From: Picocystis sp. L7
Lineage: Eukaryota > Chlorophyta > Picocystophyceae > Picocystales > Picocystaceae
Direction of reading: 5' to 3'
Assembly: GCA_020975725.1 (NCBI GenBank)
Contig: QXJR01000018.1
Coordinates: 372,001-436,000 of the forward strand
DNA: 64,000 nucleotides
In this document: in pieces, positions 56,502-64,000 of the stretch
Layout: each line of letters starts with the position of its first letter
Numbering within the stretch: position 1 is the stretch's first letter
The notes under the pieces: generated by a model
What the model saw: the letters and a program-made list of their open reading frames with translations, nothing else
Databases searched by the model: none
What the model was told of the DNA's origin: nothing
Position numbers and translations under genes: made by a program

Positions 56502-57848
56502 TCAGTCACACAATCCTGTGCCATGCATTTGCTTCTTTAACACTGTAAATAGCTCAAACTGCTCGCCCTGCTCCAAATTCATGAACGCACTCAGCAAGCT
56601 GCTCACTGCATCTTTTCCAACGCTGACAAAGTTGTGATAGTACATGTACGAGAATAGTGCCATAACACATTGACAGTCCATCCTATCTGTGAGGCCCCCA
56701 TGCCCTGGAATGCTGTCACCAAAGTCCTTTATTTTGAAAGCACGCTTGAACCCACTAGCGAAGAATCCACCGAATGGTGCAATGATAGAAGCAAATGCAG
56801 CAAGCACTACAGCATGAAGCTGGATTGGCAGCACCGTCAATGTTTTTCGTGGCACCCATTGTGGCACTAGACCATCCAATTGAGAGATACATTGAACCAG
56901 CATTTGAGGAAGCGGATACTCTGCAGGCAAGAACACCGGATCTGGATCGCAAGTGATCCATCCCGAAGACAGATCTTCTCGTGGGCAGATCATCCAATCG
57001 TACTGAGCCATCCACTTGGACATGAAAAAGCTGATCATCATGGTGCTGATCAACGCGCCGATGAACCCTTCCCACGTCTTTTTTGGTGAGAGATCAATCA
57101 ACGGCGTCCTCCCAAAGAAGAACCCACTCAGGTATGCCATGATGTCGTTGACAATGACGAAAGCGCAAGGGAGCAAAAACCAGAGGATTCCGGAGAATAT
57201 GTTGGACACGAAAAACGAGCTCTGCGTGAAGACCACGAAGAGTATCATGTGCGTCCATGCAAACTGCCCGAACTGGTACAGCAGTGTGCCTCGCTTCAGG
57301 CTCAGCGTGAAGAGCACGAAGCCGGTTATGTACAGGAGATACGAACACAAGCCGTGGTGTCCCAACATCCACGACGCCAAAGGCAGTAGGAATTGCCCGA
57401 CCGCTCCTTTCCTGTGATTCTCTTCGCGAATGGTCCACATGAGGTTGTGGTTCAAGAACCTGCCGTACACGAAGAAGCATGCTACGCCGAAGAAATACCA
57501 CTGCAGCAGGTTGGAGACCGGTATCTCCTTTTCTTGATACACGGCTTTTTTCCTAGCGAAGGTGAAGAGTTCGTTCACCATGACCATCTGTATGGCAACT
57601 ATCATGGCTGCTAGATATACATGTCCCATGTAGATGATTCCCAGGAACCCTCCGATCATGAGCACGGTGGAGATGGTCCTGGTTTTCATCGACTTCCATC
57701 GGTTCTTCGTCGCTCCTTTCTTGGACGCAGGTGCGTGCGGATCCGCCCCGTCTCCTCTCCTGCCACCTCCCTCTACACGTGCCTTTCCTCCACCTTCTTG
57801 TTTCGCGTTCCCGCGCCTGCGAGTCGTCCGACTCGAATGGCCGGCCAT
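56502..57848 (-). CDS. CDS1: CDP-diacylglycerol synthase (phosphatidate cytidylyltransferase)
   Basis: The enzyme makes CDP-diacylglycerol from phosphatidate and CTP, the precursor of phosphatidylinositol, phosphatidylglycerol and cardiolipin; the eukaryotic form sits in the endoplasmic reticulum. It has 448 residues and one exon. After a basic, glycine-rich N-terminus of about 50 residues come about eight membrane helices and the family signature GFKRAFKIKDFGDSIPGHGG followed by LTDRMDC, which binds the metal and CTP. The block FFFGRTPLIDLSPKKTWEGF is also typical. It is the eukaryotic CDS1/CDS2 type, not the bacterial/plastid form. GTTAACCC lies about 70 bp upstream of the start. Confidence 0.95.
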   Translation of the reverse strand: MAGHSSRTTRRRGNAKQEGGGKARVEGGGRRGDGADPHAPASKKGATKNRWKSMKTRTISTVLMIGGFLGIIYMGHVYLAAMIVAIQMVMVNELFTFARKKAVYQEKEIPVSNLLQWYFFGVACFFVYGRFLNHNLMWTIREENHRKGAVGQFLLPLASWMLGHHGLCSYLLYITGFVLFTLSLKRGTLLYQFGQFAWTHMILFVVFTQSSFFVSNIFSGILWFLLPCAFVIVNDIMAYLSGFFFGRTPLIDLSPKKTWEGFIGALISTMMISFFMSKWMAQYDWMICPREDLSSGWITCDPDPVFLPAEYPLPQMLVQCISQLDGLVPQWVPRKTLTVLPIQLHAVVLAAFASIIAPFGGFFASGFKRAFKIKDFGDSIPGHGGLTDRMDCQCVMALFSYMYYHNFVSVGKDAVSSLLSAFMNLEQGEQFELFTVLKKQMHGTGLCD

Positions 57849-58781
57849 GGCTGCACCGCCTCGTCGAAATGGCGAAAGCGAATGGCGAACGAATCCTTCC
57901 CCTCGTGTTTACGGGAAAGTTAACCCAGGAGAGACCCAAGGCAAGACCCCGGGGAGATGGACGCACGGGGAGTTTCTTCTCCGATGGCGTGGAGGAGGGA
58001 AGCGCACGCGTGCTTGGATCCGGTTGAGGAGCGCAAGAGTGCCGCGTGGGATGTGCATGGAAGGGGGAACATGGGGAGGTCTACGCCTACGGTCGAGAGA
58101 ATGGCTCCAAAAAGGCTCGAGCGATCTGTCGTTCGAACGCCAACCTCGTCTTCATGGAAGCAGCGAAATGGATATTTGCACTGGCACGAGCACCGCGACC
58201 AGCAACGTTTGCCGCCAAAGGGTAGGTACGCTATCCTGTGTTGAAGATGAAACCCATCGTGGCAAGCAAGGTGAGCAATGGTGGTGTCCCTTGCCTTTGG
58301 ACAACAAAAATGGACCAAGATCATTGCTCGTGCAAGCACCAAAAACAACGCATCATGTTGCGTGTTTCGTGTTGCATGGGGAACTCGAAACGAACCCGGT
58401 GCACACATGTGCCCACGAGAATACGCTTCAGGGCAAGGATGCCCCGGATGGTTTCTCCGCGAATTCTTTCTCGCTCGAACGCAAACATAGCATGCTCCAA
58501 CCTTGGGCCAACGCAAGCCCCGAGTGCTACGGTTTTTGCAAGTCCACGCGACCGTTGTCTATGCTAGCTTCCACTCTTCGATCTTCCGTGGAGAGTGTGC
58601 CATCGCATCTGCCCTAATTCCGCCCTCTTGCCGGTCAAGACGTGCAGTTGTTGTCGAGTAACCTTCGCCGAACGAAGAGGGCCCTCGAGATATCGAACGA
58701 TTGTATCGATATCTTACTAAAGATAACAGGGTGTGGTGGAAGGACGGGCGAAAAGATCGCGATTAGAGGACGTCGACGACG
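57849..58781. other. Intergenic: divergent promoter of CDP-DAG synthase and cupin genes
   Basis: About 930 bp with no supportable gene. GTTAACC lies at 57919. CGATATCTT lies at 58707-58715 and GAGATATCGA at about 58686, within 100 bp of the cupin start. A 327-codon plus-strand frame (57634-58617) overlaps the CDP-DAG synthase gene and shows no domain. Confidence 0.4.
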
Positions 58782-59153
58782 ATGGCGTTGGCGCAAGCGA
58801 CTTTTCGAGGTCCAACAGGCGCACGAAAGGCGTCCCGCGCCGTTCGTACCGTTCCCAAAGCAAGCATGAAGGCAGTTCCTGGAGAGATCCAAGTTGTTCG
58901 AGCGCCGTCCGTGGAACAGCTCCAGGCCGAAGGGGTTTTCTCTTGGCCGATTTGGACGTGCGACGCCAGCGAATTCCCGTGGACCTACGACCAGAACGAG
59001 ACGTGCTACTTGCTTGAAGGAGAGGTCGAAGTGATACCTGAGGTTGGAGAATCGGCGTCTTTCCAGGCTGGAGATTTGGTTTCGTTTCCTGCAGGGATGA
59101 CTTGCACCTGGAAAGTAGCCAAGGCCGTAAAGAAGCACTACAAATTCTACTGA
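58782..59153 (+). CDS. Small plastid-targeted cupin
   Basis: The ATG gives 123 residues. About 35 N-terminal residues (MALAQATFRGPTGARKASRA) are Ala/Arg/Ser-rich without acids, as in plastid transit peptides. A single RmlC-like cupin barrel of the cupin_3 type follows: WPIWTCDASEFPWTYDQNET, then CYLLEGEVEVIPE and FQAGDLVSFPAGMTCTW. This is the small plant cupin family found in chloroplasts, related to ureidoglycine aminohydrolase only by fold. The usual metal-binding His pair of classical cupins is not evident, so a catalytic role is unproven. The CGATATCTT site upstream is shared with ClpC and YGGT. Confidence 0.85.
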   Translation: MALAQATFRGPTGARKASRAVRTVPKASMKAVPGEIQVVRAPSVEQLQAEGVFSWPIWTCDASEFPWTYDQNETCYLLEGEVEVIPEVGESASFQAGDLVSFPAGMTCTWKVAKAVKKHYKFY

Positions 59154-59592
59154 ATCCGATCGATGGCCGAGAACACGTCCTGATCATCTTGTCCCACGTG
59201 TTTGTTGGATCGAAAGGGTTTGCGTGTCCGAATCCACGGCCAAGCATCGATGCCGCTCGACTGCCCTCCTGCGACGCTTGGTTCGCGTGCGCAGCTCGTA
59301 CGGCGATCGAGGATACCATCTGCATGCGTGCTGCAGGCCTGTTCAACGCTTGCCACATCCTTAAGGTACATGTTGTCCAGGTGCATTTGCTTGTTGCCAA
59401 TCTTGTCTTTGGTGGAATCCAAGCCTGTGTTCCCACTGCTCGACCTGCCTCCATCCCAGACGTCCCGGTGGGACCCCGCTCCATTCCCCCTTTCGATTGG
59501 ATAGCGGATTGCCTTTCGATTGGAAGCGCCCTCCCTTTCGACCTCGGGTCTGGGCGCAGGCCTCGAGCGTCGGAGCGGCGCGCGTGTGCGCG
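59154..59592. promoter_or_regulatory. RIF1 upstream region with CCTTTCGATTGG motifs
   Basis: No gene is seen. CCCTTTCGATTGG at 59488-59500 and GCCTTTCGATTGG at 59511-59523, followed by a partial copy (TCCCTTTCGACC), lie 70-105 bp upstream of the predicted start. The same 12 bases occur three times in the tandem array before ADNT1. Confidence 0.4.
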
Positions 59593-61848
59593 ATGGCGAC
59601 GTCGCTGTGGACGTCTCGAGGCACAGACGTGTGTCAGAGGACGAAACATTACGCTACCATGGTGCAGCACTTACAGCATCATCCTCCTGAGGGATGGGAT
59701 GAACTGGACGAGACGTGGAAGCCCCCTCGAAAGGTGCTTCTAAGCTTGTGCGAGGATGCAAAAGCTGCCGACACGCAGCTTGCCCATCATGCACTCAAGC
59801 TTTTGGGATACTTCGTGGCTCTAAAACCCTTCTCGGACATATGTGGGGAAGAAGACGTGGATCTCGTGCTCCAAATGCTGGTCAGCCTCGCACTGACTAC
59901 CGACAGGAAAAGCATTTTGAACTTGGCGGTGTGGTGCCTCTCCGTGCAAACATTCGAGAAGGACAAGGTGAAAAAAGTGTTTCCCTCCGTCATCGAGGCC
60001 CTGATCTATGGGATCAACAATCCCTTTGATTCCAGCAGTGCTTCGCTAGAATCACTCAAGGCAATAGAAAGACTGGCTGGGAGCATGCCGGAGATCGTGC
60101 GTGATCACCACGTATGGATCATGCCAGCTACGTGTCTACTATTTGAAGACAACGAGGCAGTTGCTGGAAAGGCCTTGGATTGTTTGGAGTGTGCAGTCAG
60201 ACTCTTTGAAGACGCGGGACCGCCACCAGAGCTGAGCAAGTGCTTGGCCGACTGTGTTGCAAAAAGGAACATGATCTTTGCAATGGAGTCAGACATCAGT
60301 CGTGGCTCTACCATTGCTCTGCATGCAGTCCGCGTATGGGGTGCTGTGATTGTCTTGAGCGGGTGCATGCTCGAATGTACAGATTATGTGAATAAGATGT
60401 TAAAGGTTCTTGAGAAATGCTTCGGGAGTAAGGACTCCGTCCTGTATGCTGAAGCCTTCCAGGCTTGGCAATCTTTGATCGTTGGACTGGCCAGCCAGAA
60501 GATGTTGAGCTCCAGAAAGCATCTAGCTCTACTTACGCAACCTATCCTGCTTGGCCTAAAGTCATCGAGGAAGCCTATCAATCAAGCTGCATTCCAATGT
60601 TGGATTCATCTTGTGCACAAACTGGACGGTCACCTATTGGAGGGATGTGCCTTCCAAGTTGCCGTGCTTCCAGTTCTCAACATGCTAGAGGACGCCAGCT
60701 CGTTATCTTCTGCCCTTGGAACCTTTTCAAACACCGTGTGCAAAAGCAGAGATTCCCCTGGCAGGATCCAGAAGGATTTGGTCGCGCAAGACAAGAATGC
60801 AGAATCCATTGAGAATGGTCAAGGATGCGAGAATGAGCCGGAAAACGAAGTTTTTACACAAGTAGTCAGGCATACCAAGAGGCTCCTGTCAATGCCGGGT
60901 GCTGCTTGTTCTGAGAATATGAATGACCTTCTTGAGTTCTTGGAATCTCCTCATCTTCACCCAGCAGCCAAGTTGGGACAAGATGAGGAAGGGTGCGCAC
61001 TCCCTCAGCAGCCATACCAAGTACCAACACACTGTGATGGAGATCGCCCCAAGGGTGCAGCTGCTACTGTACGAGATGTGCCAAAACCAAGTAGCACACC
61101 AGTTGAGGAGGTAGAGGTTGAAGAAAGGTTTGCTTGTGCAGACTTGAGAGCAAAAACGAATCATGGGCAACGTGCATTGAAAGAGAATCAGCTACTTGCG
61201 CACAGCCATCAAGCTGCACAGGAGAAGGACAGAGACTTTGCTATACGAAATGAGGCATGCAACAAGCGACGAAAATCTGTACACTTTGACGATACTCCCC
61301 TTATTGAAAAACCTACTAATTCTCGCCAGACATGCAAGGAGATGTTCAACACACAAGATGGGGCATTAGCCATTGTTGATATATCCAGAGGCAATGGCTG
61401 TACAGCTGGCATAGGAGATACAAAAGACATCCCCACTTGCCTATGTAGAGAGATGGAGTTCTGTGATGAATCCATTGACGTACTATTCGCTCACACGACG
61501 CTACCTCTTCAATGCAAAGAACTGGTACATAATTGGGGGCTACAGGAAATTGGCCAGCTAGCGAGCTGTCCCACCCACTTACTCAGCACAGACCTAGCAG
61601 AACATTTTCGAACTGCATTTGCACAGTTTTCAAAATCCTGGAAATACAAGCAGAGTGGAACTCCGCCAGGGACAAGGCCTCCTTCCTATGACCGTTCAAA
61701 AAATGGAAGAATTCTGAATTCTCTTTGCTCAATCTTAGATGCTCCAATGTGGCAGCATCTAGACAGGGACAATCTTGTCGCTGCTTTGAGCTATACATCC
61801 CATTTCCAAACAAAGATATGCAACATCCTCAGAAACGTATCTGAATGA
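59593..61848 (+). CDS. RIF1: RIF1-like replication-timing and telomere protein
   Basis: RIF1 is a HEAT-repeat nuclear protein that delays origin firing by bringing PP1 phosphatase and protects DNA ends. The ATG at 59593 gives 751 residues, shorter than animal RIF1 (about 2,400). The first 380 residues form the Rif1 N-terminal helical repeat domain (QLAHHALKLLGYFVALKPF, YAEAFQAWQSLIVGLAS and INQAAFQCWIHLVHKLDG are typical). A low-complexity middle leads to KRRKSVHFDD (about 558-567), which fits the RVxF PP1-docking motif, and a C-terminal helical part (WGLQEIGQLASCPTHLLS) like the Rif1 CTD. The gene seems to be one exon. Convergent with DPE2, about 105 bp apart. Confidence 0.75.
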   Translation: MATSLWTSRGTDVCQRTKHYATMVQHLQHHPPEGWDELDETWKPPRKVLLSLCEDAKAADTQLAHHALKLLGYFVALKPFSDICGEEDVDLVLQMLVSLALTTDRKSILNLAVWCLSVQTFEKDKVKKVFPSVIEALIYGINNPFDSSSASLESLKAIERLAGSMPEIVRDHHVWIMPATCLLFEDNEAVAGKALDCLECAVRLFEDAGPPPELSKCLADCVAKRNMIFAMESDISRGSTIALHAVRVWGAVIVLSGCMLECTDYVNKMLKVLEKCFGSKDSVLYAEAFQAWQSLIVGLASQKMLSSRKHLALLTQPILLGLKSSRKPINQAAFQCWIHLVHKLDGHLLEGCAFQVAVLPVLNMLEDASSLSSALGTFSNTVCKSRDSPGRIQKDLVAQDKNAESIENGQGCENEPENEVFTQVVRHTKRLLSMPGAACSENMNDLLEFLESPHLHPAAKLGQDEEGCALPQQPYQVPTHCDGDRPKGAAATVRDVPKPSSTPVEEVEVEERFACADLRAKTNHGQRALKENQLLAHSHQAAQEKDRDFAIRNEACNKRRKSVHFDDTPLIEKPTNSRQTCKEMFNTQDGALAIVDISRGNGCTAGIGDTKDIPTCLCREMEFCDESIDVLFAHTTLPLQCKELVHNWGLQEIGQLASCPTHLLSTDLAEHFRTAFAQFSKSWKYKQSGTPPGTRPPSYDRSKNGRILNSLCSILDAPMWQHLDRDNLVAALSYTSHFQTKICNILRNVSE

Positions 61849-61954
61849 AAAAATTCACTCCCAACACAAATAACAAAGCAAAATGGCCGTATATGACTTG
61901 TTTCACCCCTTATAGCTGGCAAAGCAACATTGCTTTCCTTGCTGAAGCGTTAAT

Positions 61955-64000
61955 TTATAGAGGATCGTACAAGTCAACTGACTTGCATTCTGACAGATTC
62001 TCACTCAGCTCACTGAATTTTGCTCGTCCCGATGCAACAGAGAGAGACTGCAGGTCTGCTAACCATTGTTTAGTATCAAGCATGTCTTCGACTTTTATGT
62101 GAAACCTGAACCTCCAGTAATGCTTGGGGTTTGTAGGATCGTTGATGGTCTCCTCCAAAGCGGGGCGCTGATTGAACGTGGATGAAAGAGCCAGCAAATC
62201 TTGCAATGCAAAAATCGCCCAGCAGCTGGGGCTGTCGAAATGTTGCCTTAAGATTGCACGCACAATCTTGGGGCTGCATTCTTCTGGCACATCACCTTTA
62301 GCCTCAAGAAAGTTGCGGTAGAAGCGTTCTCTCCTTTCTTCGTCTTCTTCCCACCATCCTCTAAGAGTCGTTGTATCGTGACATGAGGGGCTACAAACCG
62401 TCATGTACGGGTAAGTTGAAGGATCACCAAATTCCTGTGAAGGGAGGTCTGGCATCCGCTGGATACGCAATCCAAGTAGACACAAATCATGCAGTACATG
62501 GGGAACACAAGGAGGCACCATTCCCAAATCTTCCCCACATACAAGCATGTCAGTAGCATCCATCAAGGCCGGAAGAGTCTTGTATGCATTCTTCGCCCAG
62601 AGATCATCCTGCTTCTCAAAGAAGTGCTCATGATACATGCGCCGGAGGGTTTCTTGTTGCCAAGGTTCAAGTTCCTGAAAGGTGGACGTGTTCAACATCC
62701 CTATTCTCGGGTAAAATCTGCGCGAGTCCTCGGGATCCTTCAACAAGACGACATTCTGTCGCAAAGACAACAGTCCTTTCAAGTCTTCCTCCATCTCCTC
62801 TGTTAACCACTTTGGCGAGCCTCTTCTGGGCGTCAGGCTCTCAACAATTTGGCACTCTTCAGCAAACGCATTTCTCAAAACAAACATGCCTGAACCTGCT
62901 TCTTCCAGGTACTTTAATATCACCTCTCCTGATCTGTTTCCAAACAGCTCATCCACAATGTGCTTTTTAATGTAAGGCTTTGTAAGTCTGTCAAAATCCC
63001 AGATACCACACTGTTCCAACTCTCCCTGCCAAATAGGTAAGCACGGCCTAAAGCGACCCAGCAGGCCAGTCTTGCAATTTGCAGGTATCTCCCAAATACG
63101 AAAGAACCCTAAAATGTGGTCGATACGATATGCCTGAAAATATCTTGACATACATTCAAGACGGGCTCGCCACCAAGCATAGCCGTCCTTTTCCATTTCC
63201 TCCCAATTGTAAGTGGGAAAGCCCCAATTTTGACCATTTGCATCGAAGTAGTCAGGGGGGGCACCCGTCGATGCATTCATACGGAAAAGCTCGGGATACA
63301 TCCACGTGTCTACGCTCCTCTTGTCTACACCAATGGGCAGGTCACCCTTCAACACCACACCCTTCTCTTGGGCATAATGGGAAGCCTCTAGTAGCTGTAA
63401 GTGCAAGTTGTATTGTAAGTAATACATGAAAGCAATCATGGGGTGGTAGTCAGCGGTAGGTGAAGAAAGACGATCCAACAGTTGGGGGGTTGGTTTGGAG
63501 GCTATCCCCCAATTCCAATGCTCGCTTGTTCCGAAAAGATCCCTCAGGAAAGAAAAGCACGCATACGGCACCAGCCAGGCTGCATTAGTTTCCAGGAACG
63601 TCTTAAATCCACTAGATCGCAAAACGTCTTGGCCGTTGAGATCAAACACTTCTCTGGCTATTCCCAGCTTCACCCTCATTGTTTCTACATAATCCATGTC
63701 TTTCTGGTCTAGTTCCACCCTGGCCTTGTTAATCTTTTCCTCGATTCTCCTTGGTAGGTCCGGGCTGAGCCTATCCAGGTTCAGGTAGAGTGGATGCAGT
63801 GCAAAGACAGACAGAGAGCAATAGGGATAAGAGTCCCAAAACGTCTTGTACACTTGCGTGTCGTTGATGGGGAGGATCTGGATGAGCTTCAGTCCAGCGA
63901 CATTGGCCAGGTCCACTACCTTTTTCAGGTCCAGAAATTCGCCGGCCCCCACGCTATTGTTGGTGCGCAGCGAAAAGATCGGTAGGGCCACTCCAGCGCC
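61955..64000 (-). CDS. DPE2: Cytosolic 4-alpha-glucanotransferase DPE2, partial (5' end outside window)
   Basis: DPE2 transfers a glucosyl unit from maltose, made in plastid starch breakdown, to a cytosolic glucan. The minus-strand frame is open to the window edge (GAGVALPIFSLRTNNSVGAG), so the N-terminal starch-binding modules (two CBM20 in the family) lie outside. The GH77 domain is visible: ILPINDTQV, WDSYPYCSLSVFALHPLY, KGDLPIGVDKRSVDTW, QAYRIDHILGFFRIWEIP and CGEDLGMVPPCVPHVL hold family residues including the nucleophile Asp (RIDH) and Glu (GEDL). The insertion between these, which separates DPE2 from DPE1, is present. No intron is seen in 678 residues. The C-terminal end is near 61955 and convergent with RIF1. 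Confidence 0.93.
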   Translation of the reverse strand, partial: GAGVALPIFSLRTNNSVGAGEFLDLKKVVDLANVAGLKLIQILPINDTQVYKTFWDSYPYCSLSVFALHPLYLNLDRLSPDLPRRIEEKINKARVELDQKDMDYVETMRVKLGIAREVFDLNGQDVLRSSGFKTFLETNAAWLVPYACFSFLRDLFGTSEHWNWGIASKPTPQLLDRLSSPTADYHPMIAFMYYLQYNLHLQLLEASHYAQEKGVVLKGDLPIGVDKRSVDTWMYPELFRMNASTGAPPDYFDANGQNWGFPTYNWEEMEKDGYAWWRARLECMSRYFQAYRIDHILGFFRIWEIPANCKTGLLGRFRPCLPIWQGELEQCGIWDFDRLTKPYIKKHIVDELFGNRSGEVILKYLEEAGSGMFVLRNAFAEECQIVESLTPRRGSPKWLTEEMEEDLKGLLSLRQNVVLLKDPEDSRRFYPRIGMLNTSTFQELEPWQQETLRRMYHEHFFEKQDDLWAKNAYKTLPALMDATDMLVCGEDLGMVPPCVPHVLHDLCLLGLRIQRMPDLPSQEFGDPSTYPYMTVCSPSCHDTTTLRGWWEEDEERRERFYRNFLEAKGDVPEECSPKIVRAILRQHFDSPSCWAIFALQDLLALSSTFNQRPALEETINDPTNPKHYWRFRFHIKVEDMLDTKQWLADLQSLSVASGRAKFSELSENLSECKSVDLYDPL

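Noticed and set aside
57634-58617. 327-codon plus-strand frame
   Set aside because: Starts antisense to CDP-DAG synthase, has no domain, and ends in spacer DNA.

Overview
This is nuclear DNA of a photosynthetic eukaryote, most likely a compact, intron-poor green alga. Several genes are typical of the green lineage: a B3-domain protein, a zf-XS/XS protein like the RNA-directed DNA methylation factors, a CASP-like four-helix membrane protein, a plant ADNT1-type carrier, phytochelatin synthase, DPE2, and a plastid-type ClpC encoded in the nucleus (red algae usually keep clpC in the plastid). A P2X-like channel gene, a group not found in land plants, argues for an alga. The exact species cannot be read from this window.

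The window holds about 24 host genes on both strands, two of them cut by the window ends. 0-5.6 kb: the 3' part of DNA2, then two identical 787-bp repeats enclosing a Tc1/mariner transposase gene, ending just before the next host gene. 5.6-13.9 kb: listerin (LTN1), mitochondrial glutamate dehydrogenase and a small two-exon gene. 14-25 kb: P2X-like channel with an EF-hand-like tail, mitochondrial adenine-nucleotide carrier (three exons), CASP/MARVEL-like membrane protein (three exons) and plastid ClpC. 25-33 kb: B3-plus-chromodomain protein (two exons), PDZ-like protein, NAT10 and a SpoU RNA methyltransferase. 33.6-43 kb: a large receptor-like protein (lectin-like fold, NHL propeller, one membrane helix, tandem class III cyclase domains), an FAD monooxygenase like kynurenine 3-monooxygenase, and SNAPC3. 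43-54 kb: zf-XS/XS coiled-coil protein, metaxin, phytochelatin synthase, nicastrin and bacterial-type RecA (two exons). 55-64 kb: YGGT plastid protein, OPA3, CDP-diacylglycerol synthase, plastid cupin, RIF1 and DPE2 (5' end outside the window).

These are unlinked housekeeping and signalling genes, not an operon or one pathway. Themes are genome maintenance (DNA2, RecA, RIF1), chromatin and gene expression (B3-chromodomain, XS protein, SNAPC3, NAT10, SpoU methyltransferase), organelle function (GDH, ADNT1, metaxin, OPA3, ClpC, YGGT, cupin), protein quality control (LTN1, ClpC) and membrane signalling (P2X, cyclase, nicastrin).

Seven introns in five genes could be placed by eye. All have GT-AG ends, are 72-300 bp long and mostly lie near the 5' end. 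Coding 5' ends are visibly more GC-rich than 3' ends. The spaces between genes (0.3-2 kb) hold no gene I can defend, but carry recurring short motifs (GTTGTGA, CGATATCTT, TTAACC, CCTTTCGATTGG) near predicted gene starts. No tRNA, rRNA, CRISPR array or viral remnant was found.
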